From: Domibacillus sp. DTU_2020_1001157_1_SI_ALB_TIR_016
Lineage (GTDB): Bacteria > Bacillota > Bacilli > Bacillales > Domibacillaceae
Length of the DNA stretch: 64,000 bases
Direction: 5' to 3'
Assembly: GCF_032341995.1 (NCBI RefSeq)
Contig: NZ_CP135438.1
Location: forward strand, 868,001-932,000
Position numbers and translations under genes: made by a program
Notes under the pieces: generated by a model
What the model was told of the DNA's origin: nothing
Database searches by the model: none
The model's input: only the letters and a program-made list of their open reading frames with translations
In this document: piece after piece, positions 44,084-53,793 of the stretch
Layout: each line of letters opens with the position of its first letter
How positions within the stretch are numbered: position 1 is the stretch's first letter

Positions 44084-45232
44084 ATGAAAATTACTAAGCT
44101 TTCACTATACAAAGTTCCACCAAGATGGCTGTTTTTAAAAATAGAAACAGATGAAGGAATCTCCGGATGGGGAGAACCGGTTGTAGAAGGGCGCGCTGAA
44201 ACGGTCAAAGCGGCTGTAGAGGAACTCTCCAGCCTGCTCATCGGCCGCAATCCAAACGATATTGAAGATTTGTGGCAGACGATGTACCGCGGCGGTTTTT
44301 ATAGAGGGGGCCCTATCTTAATGAGCGCGATCTCAGGTATTGAGCAGGCGCTTTGGGATATTAAAGGAAAGTACTACAACATCCCCGTTTATGAAATGCT
44401 TGGCGGCAAAGCGCGCCAGAAAATTAAAATGTATTCATGGATCGGTGGAGACCGGCCAGCAGACGTGGCGGCAGCGGCGATCGAAAAGCAAAAGCAAGGA
44501 TTTCAAGCTGTGAAAATGAATGCTTCCGAAGAAATGAATTACATTGATAGTTTTTCTAAGGTGGAAAAAGTGATCGAGCGGGTCGCGTCAATTCGTGAAG
44601 CGCTTGGCAAAGACTTTGGCATCGGTGTTGATTTCCACGGCCGTATTCATAAAACAATGGCGAAAACCCTTGTCAAAGAGCTAGAGCCGTATCGTCCGAT
44701 GTTTATTGAAGAGCCGGTGCTGCCAGAAAACAATGAAGCACTTCGCGACATTGCGCTTCATACAACATGCCCGATTGCAACGGGTGAGCGCATGTATACG
44801 CGATGGGGCTTTAAGCAGCTTCTCCAGGACGGATATGTCGATATTATTCAGCCGGATTTATCCCATACAGGCGGCATTTTAGAAGGGAAAAAAATTGCCG
44901 CTATGGCTGAAGCATACGATGTGGCGATTGCGCCGCATTGTCCGCTTGGTCCGATGACACTTGCCTCATCTATTCATTTAGACGCATCGACGCCGAATTT
45001 TATTATTCAAGAGCAAAGCCTTGGTATTCATTATAACGAGGGCATGGATATCTTAGACTATATAACCAATCCGGACGTCTTTCATTATGAAAACGGATAC
45101 GTGAGCATCTCAGATGAGCCGGGTCTTGGCATTCATATTAATGAAGAAAAAGTCAAAGAAGCTGCAAAAACCGGCCATGACTGGAAAAATCCGATCTGGC
45201 GCCATGAAGATGGCAGCATAGCGGAATGGTAA
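44084..45232 (+). CDS. dgoD: D-galactonate dehydratase
   Basis: 382 residues of the enolase superfamily, mandelate racemase subgroup. It has the same length as E. coli DgoD and very similar sequence throughout (GGPILMSAI, SWIGGDRPADV, GVDFHGR, IAPHCPLGP, WRHEDGSIAEW). The metal ligands Asp183, Glu209 and Glu235 and catalytic His185 and His285 fall at the same numbers. It dehydrates D-galactonate to 2-keto-3-deoxygalactonate. ATG 44084 has GAGGTG upstream; the ATG at 44072 lies on that site. kdgK and kdgA downstream can finish the pathway. Confidence 0.94.
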   Translation: MKITKLSLYKVPPRWLFLKIETDEGISGWGEPVVEGRAETVKAAVEELSSLLIGRNPNDIEDLWQTMYRGGFYRGGPILMSAISGIEQALWDIKGKYYNIPVYEMLGGKARQKIKMYSWIGGDRPADVAAAAIEKQKQGFQAVKMNASEEMNYIDSFSKVEKVIERVASIREALGKDFGIGVDFHGRIHKTMAKTLVKELEPYRPMFIEEPVLPENNEALRDIALHTTCPIATGERMYTRWGFKQLLQDGYVDIIQPDLSHTGGILEGKKIAAMAEAYDVAIAPHCPLGPMTLASSIHLDASTPNFIIQEQSLGIHYNEGMDILDYITNPDVFHYENGYVSISDEPGLGIHINEEKVKEAAKTGHDWKNPIWRHEDGSIAEW

Positions 45233-45244
45233 AGGAGGAGCAAA

Positions 45245-46156
45245 ATGACTTTTCATGGCATTGTACCACCGGTTGTCACGCTGTTTGATGAGGCGGGAAA
45301 TTTAGATATTCCTTTGAATAAGCGTTATTTGGATGAGCTTTTGTCACGGAATGTAGATGGACTTCTTTTGATGGGGAGCTCTGGAGAGTTTTCTTCTCTG
45401 ACGATTGAAGAGAGAAAGCTGTATGTGCGCGAGATGATCAAGCACATTAACGGACGCGTGCCGGTGATGGTCGGTGTCGGCCACTCGGCATTAAAAGAAG
45501 TGATTGAACTGGCCCGTTATGCCGAAGAGCAGGGAGCGGCCGGGGTGCTTGCAGTCAGCCCGTACTATTGGAAGCTGTCGGAAGAGCAGCTATATCGCTT
45601 TTTCTCTGCTTTAGCATCCGAAACGAGCCTGCCGGTCTTTCTTTACAATATTCCGATGCTGACCGGCCAAACGCTATCCGTCGAGCTTATTCAAAAACTC
45701 GCGGCAGCATATCCAAATATTGCGGGCATTAAAGAAACCATCAGCGATTTCGGCCATATCCGCCAGGTCATCGCTTCTGTGAAAAAAATTCGGCCTGATT
45801 TTCTCGTCTTTACCGCGTTTGATGATCACCTGCTTCCAGGCCAAATGATCGGCGCAGATGGAAGTATTAATGGAAGCGCTGTTTTTATGCCGGAGGTCTC
45901 TGTGAATTTATACAATGCCTATCAGCAGGGCGAGCTGCATGAAGCGGAACGCCAGCATCAGCGCTTATCACAATTAATGGACATTTATGCCGTCTGCCCG
46001 ACTTTTTTCACAGCGATGAAAGAAGCGGTTCATCAGCGCTGGTTTGATCAGCCGGCCGGACATCGCGCGCCGTTTGATGTGTATCCAACTGATTTAACGG
46101 AAAAAACAGCTGCTATTTTAAATATAATAAACGAGAAAGAAGGGGTTCAATTATGA
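45245..46156 (+). CDS. DapA/NanA-family 2-keto-3-deoxy acid aldolase
   Basis: 303 residues of the dihydrodipicolinate synthase superfamily. Schiff-base Lys163 (AGIKETISD), Tyr134 (LYNIP) and GSSGEFSSLT near 45-53 are in place. No lysine-biosynthesis gene is near, so it is probably a class I aldolase for a 2-keto-3-deoxypentonate or hexonate, like E. coli YagE/YjhH, which are partnered with YagF/YjhG-type dehydratases. AAAGGAGG precedes ATG 45245; the gene overlaps the next by 4 bases. Confidence 0.87.
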   Translation: MTFHGIVPPVVTLFDEAGNLDIPLNKRYLDELLSRNVDGLLLMGSSGEFSSLTIEERKLYVREMIKHINGRVPVMVGVGHSALKEVIELARYAEEQGAAGVLAVSPYYWKLSEEQLYRFFSALASETSLPVFLYNIPMLTGQTLSVELIQKLAAAYPNIAGIKETISDFGHIRQVIASVKKIRPDFLVFTAFDDHLLPGQMIGADGSINGSAVFMPEVSVNLYNAYQQGELHEAERQHQRLSQLMDIYAVCPTFFTAMKEAVHQRWFDQPAGHRAPFDVYPTDLTEKTAAILNIINEKEGVQL

Positions 46157-47103
46157 AAGAAACACGCGAATTTCTAGAGAGCTTAGGCTATCCATCGTCA
46201 GATCCAGGTGAGCTGCCGACATCGACCAAAACTTTTCCGGACGGTGCACAATATCGAATTGAGCTTCCAAGTGTGGAAGGGCCTGAAGCATTAAAAGCAA
46301 CGCTCGCGGAAATTGACCGTCTTGGTCTGACCATTCACCGCATTTCACAGGGAAGCGGCATTATGCTGCAGACCGATGAAGAAATCAAGGAAATGTGCGA
46401 GCTGACAGCAGAACGCGGCATTGAATTAAGCCTGTTTGTCGGTCCACGCGGAACATGGGATATTAGTGCAGGGCCGCTTACTGCCGCCGGAAAAGCGCAG
46501 GCACTTCGCCATGAAGGAGCAAACCAGCTTGTATACGCGATGGAAGACTTAAAGCGCGGCGCGGCACTTGGCCTTCGCGGAGCGCTTGTTGCCGATGAAG
46601 GACTTTTGCTCCTGACGAAAGAAATGAAAAAACAAGGACAGCTGCCAGAGGATTTTGTGGTGAAAGTGTCGGTTCAAATGGGATCGGCCAACCCTGTGTC
46701 AGTGCGGCTTATGCAGGACATCGGAGCGGATACATACAACGTGCCGACCGGGTTAACGCTGTCAAAGCTCGCAGCGATTCGTCAGGCTATCGATATTCCT
46801 ATTGATCTATATGTAGAAGTGCCGGACAATTTTGGCGGCTTCCTCCGCTACTATGAAATTCCGGAAATCATCCGGGTGCTCGCGCCGGTTTACATTAAAT
46901 TCGGTTTGCGTAACCATCCTGATGTATATCCGTCAGGAAAGCAGTGGGAAAGCACGAATATTTCTCTTACCCAGGAGCGTGTGCGCCGTGCATCAATCGG
47001 CATTCAAATGATTGAACGGTACTGCCCGGATGCCAAAACGTCAAAGCTTGGAGCCGAGGGGCTTGGCATCGCCAAAATTGTAAAAGAAGCACCCATGAAT
47101 TAA
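46153..47103 (+). CDS. Uncharacterised TIM-barrel-like protein of the sugar-acid island
   Basis: 316 residues, soluble. An alternating strand and helix pattern (GLTIHRISQGSGIMLQ, GIELSLFVGPRG, DFVVKVSVQMG, IDLYVEVPDNFGGF, VYIKFGLRN) suggests a TIM barrel, distantly like U32-type peptidase-family proteins. No catalytic motif can be assigned. Its ATG overlaps the aldolase stop and the dehydrogenase gene follows, so a role in the same pathway (for example a lyase or epimerase of a keto-deoxy acid) is likely but unproven. Confidence 0.75.
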   Translation: MKETREFLESLGYPSSDPGELPTSTKTFPDGAQYRIELPSVEGPEALKATLAEIDRLGLTIHRISQGSGIMLQTDEEIKEMCELTAERGIELSLFVGPRGTWDISAGPLTAAGKAQALRHEGANQLVYAMEDLKRGAALGLRGALVADEGLLLLTKEMKKQGQLPEDFVVKVSVQMGSANPVSVRLMQDIGADTYNVPTGLTLSKLAAIRQAIDIPIDLYVEVPDNFGGFLRYYEIPEIIRVLAPVYIKFGLRNHPDVYPSGKQWESTNISLTQERVRRASIGIQMIERYCPDAKTSKLGAEGLGIAKIVKEAPMN

Positions 47104-47121
47104 GAAAAGGAGCGGAATCAC

Positions 47122-48081
47122 ATGACTTTTAAAGTATTGCTGACGGATTATGAATTTGCCCACCTTGAGTACGAAGAGCAGGTTTTCAATGAAAGCGGTC
47201 TCGATATTCAATTTATTAAAAAACAATGCAAAACAGAAGAAGACGTCATCGAACATGCAAAAGATGCGGATGCTCTTTTAAACCAATACGCACCTATTTC
47301 AAAACGTGTAATCGACTCTCTTGAAAAAACAAAAGTTATTTCCCGATATGGTGTTGGTGTCAATACGATCGATGTCGACGCTGCCCAGGCAAAAAACATT
47401 ACTGTGGCTAATGTGCCGGATTACGGAATGGAAGAGGTATCGAATCATGCGCTCGCCTTGCTGCTCTCATGGGCTCGAAAAGTGACCCTATTAAATAATG
47501 AGGTCAAGCAGGGAAATTGGGATTTTAAAGCGTGCGTGCCGATCCACCGTTTTGATAAACAAACCGTCGGCGTACTCGGCTTCGGCCGAATTCCACGCCG
47601 CTTTATTGAAAAGGTAAAACCGCTCGGGTTCCAAACTGTCGCCTATGATCCATTTGTGTCAGCCGAAGAGATGGCAGCGGCCGGCGTTCGAAAAATGGAA
47701 CTGGATGAAATCATCAAAGAGTCAGATTACTTGTCTGTTCACGTTCCGCTTATCAAAGAAACCCATCATTTACTGAACGCCGAACGGTTTAGTCAAATGA
47801 AGAAAAATGCCGTAATCATTAACACAGCCCGTGGTCCAATTATTGATGAAAAAGCGCTCATTGATGCACTTGAACAGGGGATGATCGCCGGGGCTGCGCT
47901 GGATGTGACAGAAGAAGAGCCAGTCAGCAAAACAAGCCCGCTTCTTCAAATGGATAACGTCATCATTACACCGCACAGTGCCTGGTATTCAGAAGAAGCA
48001 ATGGTGGAACTGCGCCGAAAAGCAGCGAAAAATATTGTGCAAGTTTTAAAAGGCGAACAAACGCCTTATGCGCTTACGTAA
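47122..48081 (+). CDS. D-isomer-specific 2-hydroxyacid dehydrogenase
   Basis: 319 residues of the SerA/CtBP-like dehydrogenase family. Catalytic Arg237 (NTARGPI), Glu266 (TEEEPV) and His285 (ITPHSAWYS) are intact. The nucleotide loop reads GFGRIP (153-158), with Pro in place of the usual third Gly. It could reduce a 2-keto sugar acid or oxidise a 2-hydroxy acid with NAD(P)(H). AAAAGGAG precedes ATG 47122. It is unlikely to be serine-biosynthetic given the short length and context. Confidence 0.87.
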   Translation: MTFKVLLTDYEFAHLEYEEQVFNESGLDIQFIKKQCKTEEDVIEHAKDADALLNQYAPISKRVIDSLEKTKVISRYGVGVNTIDVDAAQAKNITVANVPDYGMEEVSNHALALLLSWARKVTLLNNEVKQGNWDFKACVPIHRFDKQTVGVLGFGRIPRRFIEKVKPLGFQTVAYDPFVSAEEMAAAGVRKMELDEIIKESDYLSVHVPLIKETHHLLNAERFSQMKKNAVIINTARGPIIDEKALIDALEQGMIAGAALDVTEEEPVSKTSPLLQMDNVIITPHSAWYSEEAMVELRRKAAKNIVQVLKGEQTPYALT

Positions 48082-48099
48082 GAAAGGCGGAACAGAAGA

Positions 48100-48942
48100 A
48101 TGAAATTAGCCCTGTTTTCAGCGGAAGAAAAACATCACCTCGGCGTTGTCCGGGGTGAGCACATCATCAGCTTAACGGCAATGGATCCTGAAACGTATCC
48201 ACCCTGCATCAAAACATTTATCCAGCGGGGGAGCACAGTTCCTTCTCTTGAAGGACAGCCATCGTTTTCTTTAGAAGATATTGAAATTGACGTACCAATC
48301 GCTTCACCGGAAAAAATCATTTGTGTCGGCTTGAACTATATTGACCACTGCCATGAAACAGGTATGGAGCCGCCGAAATCTCCGGTTATTTTCTCGAAAT
48401 ACGCGAATGCGTTAACCGGTCATAACACCGCTATAGAAATACCCATTAATTCAAACGAAGTCGATTTTGAAGCGGAGCTGGCTATCGTAATCGGCAAAGA
48501 AGCAAAACATGTCTCAGAGGAAGAAGCAGAAGAATTCGTTTTTGGCTATACGATCATGAATGATGTGAGTGCTAGAGACCTGCAGTTTGCAGATGGACAG
48601 TGGTCACGAGGCAAAACAGCGGACACTTTTGCGCCGACGGGACCGTATGTGGTGACGCGTGACGAAATCGGCAATCCACACGATCTAGCTATTTCACTGA
48701 CATTGAATGGCGAAACGATGCAGGATTCCAATACGAGCAATTTGATTTTTACGGTTCCACAGATCGTTTCCTTCTTATCGCAATCTATGACGCTGAAGCC
48801 GGGAGACTTAATCGCGACTGGAACACCGCCGGGCGTTGGAATGGGTCGCAGCCCAAAAGTGTGGCTGAAGGACGGAGATCAAATGGACGTAACAATCGAA
48901 AAAATTGGCACACTGTCCAATCATGTGCGAGGAAGATCATAA
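48100..48942 (+). CDS. FAH-family hydrolase/isomerase (second paralogue)
   Basis: 280 residues. The N-terminal domain (1-65) precedes the FAH fold: KIICVGLNYIDHCHETGMEPPKSPVIFSK, then VDFEAELAIVIGKEAKHV and FGYTIMNDVSARDLQFADGQWSRGKTADTFAPTGPYV, with the metal-binding Glu and Asp. This group includes acylpyruvases and 2,4-diketo-3-deoxy acid hydrolases. Following a dehydrogenase, it may cleave a diketo-deoxy acid, as in the L-rhamnonate/L-fuconate diketo-hydrolase route. That is inference from order. Confidence 0.85.
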   Translation: MKLALFSAEEKHHLGVVRGEHIISLTAMDPETYPPCIKTFIQRGSTVPSLEGQPSFSLEDIEIDVPIASPEKIICVGLNYIDHCHETGMEPPKSPVIFSKYANALTGHNTAIEIPINSNEVDFEAELAIVIGKEAKHVSEEEAEEFVFGYTIMNDVSARDLQFADGQWSRGKTADTFAPTGPYVVTRDEIGNPHDLAISLTLNGETMQDSNTSNLIFTVPQIVSFLSQSMTLKPGDLIATGTPPGVGMGRSPKVWLKDGDQMDVTIEKIGTLSNHVRGRS

Positions 48943-48963
48943 ACAAGAAAGAAGAGGATGAAC

Positions 48964-49920
48964 ATGGATGTTGTAACCGTGGGCGAAACGATGACCCTAT
49001 TTTCACCAAATGAGCACGGCCAGCTGCGCCATGCTCATTCTTTTTCTATGAAGTTTGCCGGTGCGGAATCCAATGTTGCCATCGGATTAAGCCGCCTTGG
49101 CCATAAAGCGCGCTGGATCAGCCGATTAGGTGAGGACGAATTCGGTGATGCAATGGAGATTTTTATTCGCGGGGAAGGTGTGGACGTATCGTATGTTACA
49201 CGCGATGAGCAGGCGCCAACCGGTGTGTTTTTTAAAGAATTTCGCCGTCCAAATGATACGCGCGTTTATTACTATCGGAAAGATTCCGCCGCCAGCCAGC
49301 TGACGGCGGATCATATAAAGGAAGAAGCGATTAAAGGAGCCGTCTATCTACATATAACCGGTATTACACCGGCTCTCGGTGAATCGTGCCAGTCTGTCAT
49401 GGACAAAGCGATTTGGCTGGCGAAAGCGAATGGGGTAAAGATTGTGTTTGATCCAAATGTGCGTCTGAAAATCTGGAAAAGTGAAGAAGAAGCACGCCGG
49501 CTGATCAAACGGTATATAGCAGAAAGCGACATTGTGCTGCCGGGTGAAGCGGAGGCCGAATTTTTATTTGGCAAAAAAGATAGAGCCGCTTATGTAGAAG
49601 CATTTCATGATCTCGGTGCAGATATTGTCCTGATGAAAGTCGGAAAAGAAGGATGTCTTGTATCGCAAAGAGGAAAAGCAGTGGAGCATGTTTCCGGGTT
49701 TTATGTGGAGAGAGTGATCGATCCAATCGGTGCAGGTGACGCGTTTGCGGCCGGCGTTTTATCAGCTTTATTGGATGGACTGTCGGTTGAGGAAGCGGCC
49801 AGGCGCGGCAATGCAATGGGTGCAATAGTGACCATGGTAAATGGAGATGTCGAAGGGCTGCCAAATCGAGCGGACCTGTTTTCTTTTATGAATGGCGGAT
49901 CGGATGATGTAACGAGGTAG
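48964..49920 (+). CDS. kdgK: PfkB-family 2-keto-3-deoxygluconate kinase
   Basis: 318 residues of the ribokinase family. The second PfkB signature DPIGAGDAFAAGVL carries the catalytic Asp, and the N-terminal AGAESNVAIGLSRLGHKARW is typical of KDG kinases. It phosphorylates KDG or KDGal with ATP for the following aldolase. ATG 48964 is preferred to ATG 48958, which is only a base from AGAGG. It is 15 bases before kdgA. Confidence 0.9.
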   Translation: MDVVTVGETMTLFSPNEHGQLRHAHSFSMKFAGAESNVAIGLSRLGHKARWISRLGEDEFGDAMEIFIRGEGVDVSYVTRDEQAPTGVFFKEFRRPNDTRVYYYRKDSAASQLTADHIKEEAIKGAVYLHITGITPALGESCQSVMDKAIWLAKANGVKIVFDPNVRLKIWKSEEEARRLIKRYIAESDIVLPGEAEAEFLFGKKDRAAYVEAFHDLGADIVLMKVGKEGCLVSQRGKAVEHVSGFYVERVIDPIGAGDAFAAGVLSALLDGLSVEEAARRGNAMGAIVTMVNGDVEGLPNRADLFSFMNGGSDDVTR

Positions 49921-49935
49921 AAAGGAGAAACATAC

Positions 49936-50568
49936 ATGAATCAGCTCGAACGATTAAAAGAAGGTAAGCTGGTCGCAGTGATTCGCGGCGCCCAGCCGGA
50001 ACAAGTGATACCAATTGCAAGGGCGCTGCAAGAAGGCGGGATTGTCTCGCTTGAAATCACAGCCGATACGCCTAAAGTGTGTTCTGTGATCGAAGGAGTA
50101 AAAGAAGCATTTGGGGACGATATCATTGTCGGAGCCGGCACGGTGCTGGACCCGGAAACCGCCCGTGCGGTCATTATGGCAGGAGCGGAATTTATTTTCT
50201 CTCCGACCGTTAATGTGGAAACAATTAAAATGGCGAAGCGCTACGGTGTAATCAGCATTCCAGGCGCACTGACGCCAACCGAAATTTTAACAGCGTATGA
50301 ACATGGAGCGGATTTAATTAAAGTTTTTCCAGCCGGTGCAATGGGAGCCGGATACTTTAAAGATTTAAAAGGGCCGCTGCCGCATATCCCGCTTATGCCA
50401 ACAGGTGGTATCACTCTCGATAATATAGGGGACTACTTTAAAGCCGGGGCAGCAGCAGCCGGACTGGGCAGCGCCCTTGTGAATCCTGTGAAGCTTCAAA
50501 CCGAGGAATCCTATAAGGAACTGACCAAAATGGCGCAGGCTTTTTCAGAGCTAGCTGCTGGCTGGTAA
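49936..50568 (+). CDS. kdgA: 2-keto-3-deoxy-6-phosphogluconate aldolase
   Basis: 210 residues. Schiff-base Lys129 (LIKVFPAGAMG) and catalytic Glu40 (SLEITADTP) mark the class I KDPG/KHG aldolase family. It cleaves KDPG or KDPGal to pyruvate and glyceraldehyde-3-phosphate. AAAGGAG precedes ATG 49936. It is the last gene of the island and is followed by a strong terminator. Confidence 0.93.
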   Translation: MNQLERLKEGKLVAVIRGAQPEQVIPIARALQEGGIVSLEITADTPKVCSVIEGVKEAFGDDIIVGAGTVLDPETARAVIMAGAEFIFSPTVNVETIKMAKRYGVISIPGALTPTEILTAYEHGADLIKVFPAGAMGAGYFKDLKGPLPHIPLMPTGGITLDNIGDYFKAGAAAAGLGSALVNPVKLQTEESYKELTKMAQAFSELAAGW

Positions 50569-50932
50569 GGCGTTTCTTTTGAATAAGGCACAACAGCAGA
50601 CATCGCTTTTGCTCTTAAGAGCAAAAGCTTTTTTATCGGTATGCCGTTATTTTACAGAGATTATCTAGTTTCGAAGGAACAATTTTGTTCCATACACATC
50701 ATTTTCCACTGAGTCATCCAAACGAAACAGCACATATGATCCTAGAGAATGAAGAATATACGGAAAGCTTTAGTAAAGTGCAATAGCGATATTTAAAAAA
50801 CGGTTAGTATGCAGCATCAGGTACTAAGTGTAAAAGCAAAGTTCCAGGATACTAGGATTCATTTTTATATTTTAGGAAACATAAGAGCACCTTAACACTA
50901 CTTTTGGTGCTCTTTACTATTCATTATAGGAA
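50569..50932. other. Intergenic region after kdgA
   Basis: Contains the kdgA terminator. An open frame with no clear start, ending at a TAG near 50786 (TAHMILENEEYTESFSKVQ), may be a gene remnant. Nothing else is recognised. Confidence 0.3.
50605..50634 (+). terminator. Terminator of the sugar-acid island
   Basis: GCTTTTGCTC-TTAA-GAGCAAAAGC followed by TTTTTT: a perfect 10-bp stem. Confidence 0.9.
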
Positions 50933-51418
50933 CTACTGCATTTTGTAGGAATTCAGCCGTTTTCTGGCAGAGCTTTGTCCTGTCGTAATCGGCATATGGT
51001 TCAATGCTTTTCCTAAACCATAGTGAGGCATATTTCCATAGATCGATTCATAATCTCCATTTTTTACTTGATAGGTTTCATGATAAATTCCCACCGCGGG
51101 GTTGTTACCGACCTTTTTATTAAAGTTGGCCCATGCTGTTAAATGCTTTTCATTTTTAGCATAAGCGAGTAAGTCATCCATTGAACGCCAATATTGAATC
51201 ATAGAAGTGGTTCTAAGCCCAAAATAGCTTTCCATTGATAGGAAGCCCAATTCATCCTTGTTTGTATAAAGCTCCCGAATCATTCCAGGCATCGCGTTAA
51301 ATACCGGCAGCCACTTATTTAATGCGATGGGCTTGTTAATTCTCATGCCAATGATAAAAACGACAATATCTTCTGTATTCTCCGTTGTATAACGACCAGG
51401 ATAAATATGCTTGCCCAT
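50933..51418 (-). CDS. DUF4188 domain protein (monooxygenase-like fold)
   Basis: 161 residues of the DUF4188 family, related to dimeric alpha/beta barrel monooxygenases: VVFIIGMRINKPIALNKWLPVFNAMPGM and SYFGLRTTSMIQYWRSMDDLLAYAK, then AVGIYHETYQV. It shares one base with the preceding PadR gene stop, so the two are coupled. It may detoxify a compound sensed by the PadR protein. Substrate unknown. Confidence 0.82.
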   Translation of the reverse strand: MGKHIYPGRYTTENTEDIVVFIIGMRINKPIALNKWLPVFNAMPGMIRELYTNKDELGFLSMESYFGLRTTSMIQYWRSMDDLLAYAKNEKHLTAWANFNKKVGNNPAVGIYHETYQVKNGDYESIYGNMPHYGLGKALNHMPITTGQSSARKRLNSYKMQ

Positions 51419-51984
51419 CAGGAAACCCCCTCATTTAACAGCTTGTTAAGAGTATCTTCACACCAGGCAACAGCAGCTTCCGCTATCCTTTTTCCATAGT
51501 CTAATGTAAACAGCCAATACATTGCATCCTCGGATTTCTCTTTATGATTGGCAATGGCCTGTTCAATCGCTGCATACGTTTGATAACGGGTTTCTAAATC
51601 CCGTTTATAACTTTCCAGCAGTAATAGAGTTCTTTCTTTAGGCTGATGGCGGCTAAAAAATAATTTAAGTAATAGTTCATTTCGTTCAACAGGCAGTTGT
51701 TTGATGGGCTTCTCTAACCAGCTCTTTAAAGTTTCTTTTCCTTTTGGAGTGAGGTAGTACTCATTTTTATCTGGCTTTCCCGGGGTGGATGAAATCCGAA
51801 CTTCTGCAAATCCCTCTTCGACAATGGATTTTAATGTCGGATATATCTGGCCATAACTAATTTTCCAGAAATGATTCAAGCTTTGATCAATAAACTGCTT
51901 AATGGCATAACCAGATTTACAGTCTGTCGTTAATATTCCTAAAATGGCGTAGGTAGTATCACTGTAACTTTTCAAATTACTCAT
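51418..51984 (-). CDS. PadR-family transcriptional regulator
   Basis: 188 residues from ATG 51984. The N-terminal winged helix (SDTTYAILGILTTDCKSGYAIKQFID...WKISYGQIYPTLKSIVEEGFAEV) is typical PadR; the C-terminal helices (LLLESYKRDLETRYQTYAAIEQAI) form the dimer. An open frame extends 20 codons upstream but crosses the operator. It probably represses its own operon with the DUF4188 gene through the palindrome at 51987-52014. Confidence 0.88.
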   Translation of the reverse strand: MSNLKSYSDTTYAILGILTTDCKSGYAIKQFIDQSLNHFWKISYGQIYPTLKSIVEEGFAEVRISSTPGKPDKNEYYLTPKGKETLKSWLEKPIKQLPVERNELLLKLFFSRHQPKERTLLLLESYKRDLETRYQTYAAIEQAIANHKEKSEDAMYWLFTLDYGKRIAEAAVAWCEDTLNKLLNEGVS

Positions 51985-51986
51985 CC

Positions 51987-52014
51987 TATCTAAAAGATAT
52001 ATATCATTTAGATA
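51987..52014. promoter_or_regulatory. 28-bp inverted repeat, candidate PadR operator
   Basis: TATCTAAA...TTTAGATA outer arms and GATATATATC centre; the two 14-base halves are complementary at 13 of 14 positions. It covers the regulator's 5' leader. Confidence 0.65.
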
Positions 52015-52191
52015 TATAGTATAGAACAAATCAAAAAAATACAAGTGCTTCTTGGGAAAAATAACCGATTTGGCAAAGAGCCATATTGCTGCTTCTTTTT
52101 AGAAAAAAAGCGGGCTGCCAATAATGCAGACCGCCGAACAAAAAATTATAACGAAATATTTATTATATTTAACCGTGTTTTATTTCTTTAC

Positions 52192-52240
52192 AACAAAACC
52201 CACTGATGCTTGAAATATCAGCGGGTTTTGTTTTTTTTAA
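52192..52240. terminator. Terminator downstream of garD
   Basis: AACAAAACCC/GGGTTTTGTT arms with an internal CTGAT/ATCAG helix; T-run TTTTTTTT on the plus strand and T-rich sequence on the minus strand, where garD ends. Confidence 0.7.
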
Positions 52241-52257
52241 AAGTTAGCATCATTACA

Positions 52258-53793
52258 TTACGTAATAGGAGCTGGGTTGAATAGGGCTAAATCATTATGC
52301 AAACCCCAATGCTCTGTCCAGGTTTTCTTGTGTCCACTTGCAACATCTAAAATGAATCGGAAAATTTCCCATCCAACTTCTTCAATGGTCGCTTCTCCGG
52401 TAGCGATCGTTCCAGCATTGATATCAATAAGATCTTTCCATTGTTCAGTTAAAGAATTTCGTGTAGATACTTTGATAACGGGAGCCATAGCCAGGCTATA
52501 AGGTGTTCCTCTTCCTGTGGTAAACACTTGAAGATGCATGCCTGAAGCCAGCTGTAACGTTCCACAAACAAAATCACTAGCGGGTGTAGCTGCAAAAATC
52601 AGTCCTTTTTCTGTCGCTTTTTCACCAGGAGCCAGTACGCCTGATATAGGGCTTCTTCCTGATTTAGCAATAGAACCCAGGGATTTTTCTACAACATTGG
52701 CTAGCCCGCCTTTTTTGTTTCCGGGAGATGGATTGGCGCTTCGGTCAGCATCACCCAAAGCAAGGTATTGATCATACCAGTCCATTTCTTTTATTAAAGC
52801 CTGTCCGACTTCTTCATTCACAGCACGCGGCGTTAACAGATGAATAGCATCGCGCACTTCTGTAACTTCTGAAAATAATACCGTTGCTCCCGCTCTAACT
52901 AACAAATCCGCAGCATAGCCGACTGCCGGATTAGCGGTTACGCCCGAGAAGGCATCACTTCCCCCGCATTGAGTGCCGATAACCAGTTCAGAAACCGAAC
53001 ACGTTTCACGCTGTCTGCGGTTTAGTTTTATCAATCGTTCCTCGGCCATCTCCATAATGGACTGAACCATGCCCGCAAATCCTGGCTGATCCTGAAGTGA
53101 AATAATATCAGATTCTTTCCCGTTTGGGTTGATTCTCATTGGCGAAAGTTTCTCGCATCCTAGACCGACTACCAATGCTTCGCCACCGAAATTCGGGTGT
53201 TTCGCCAGGTTTTGAATCGTACGAATAGGAATAACCGCTTCAGGAGCATTGATCGCTACTCCGCAGCCATAATTGTGGTTTAGGGCGACAACATCATCAA
53301 CATTAGGATACTTCGGCAGAAGCTCTTTTTTAATACGGTTTACCACAAAATCCAGCACACCTACTACACATTGAACACTTGTTGTAATGCCTAAGATGTT
53401 CTTCGTCCCTACACTGCCATCTTCATTGCGAAATCCTTGAAATGTATACCCTTCAAGAGGAGGCAGGGTTTCCGGTATGTTCGTTGCTAACGGTAATTCA
53501 CTCAGTTTTGGAGATTGGGGCATTTTGACTAATGATTCCTCAACCCAGTTGCCTTTTTCGATTGGTTTTAGCGCATGCCCGATCACTTCACCATAGCGAA
53601 TAATAGGCTCGTTCTCCTTTATATCTGTCAAAGCTACTTTATGTCCCTGTGGAACTCTGTCTTTTAATTGAAGACCATTTGGAAAGCTTGTTCCTTTATC
53701 TAGTCCACCTGTATTCACAATAATCGCCACATTGTCTGTTTCATTAACTTTGATATAAAGTGGTTCAACAGCTTGCATGCTTTTTGTGTTCAT
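52258..53793 (-). CDS. garD: Galactarate dehydratase
   Basis: 511 residues, very similar end to end to E. coli GarD (523). The N-terminal SAF domain has [12 protein letters not shown] and [13 protein letters not shown] sequence, and the catalytic part has [49 protein letters not shown] and [18 protein letters not shown]. It dehydrates galactarate to 5-keto-4-deoxyglucarate, which kdgD then uses. AAGGAGAC precedes ATG 53793 on the minus strand. A permease gene lies just upstream. Confidence 0.95.
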   Translation of the reverse strand: MNTKSMQAVEPLYIKVNETDNVAIIVNTGGLDKGTSFPNGLQLKDRVPQGHKVALTDIKENEPIIRYGEVIGHALKPIEKGNWVEESLVKMPQSPKLSELPLATNIPETLPPLEGYTFQGFRNEDGSVGTKNILGITTSVQCVVGVLDFVVNRIKKELLPKYPNVDDVVALNHNYGCGVAINAPEAVIPIRTIQNLAKHPNFGGEALVVGLGCEKLSPMRINPNGKESDIISLQDQPGFAGMVQSIMEMAEERLIKLNRRQRETCSVSELVIGTQCGGSDAFSGVTANPAVGYAADLLVRAGATVLFSEVTEVRDAIHLLTPRAVNEEVGQALIKEMDWYDQYLALGDADRSANPSPGNKKGGLANVVEKSLGSIAKSGRSPISGVLAPGEKATEKGLIFAATPASDFVCGTLQLASGMHLQVFTTGRGTPYSLAMAPVIKVSTRNSLTEQWKDLIDINAGTIATGEATIEEVGWEIFRFILDVASGHKKTWTEHWGLHNDLALFNPAPIT

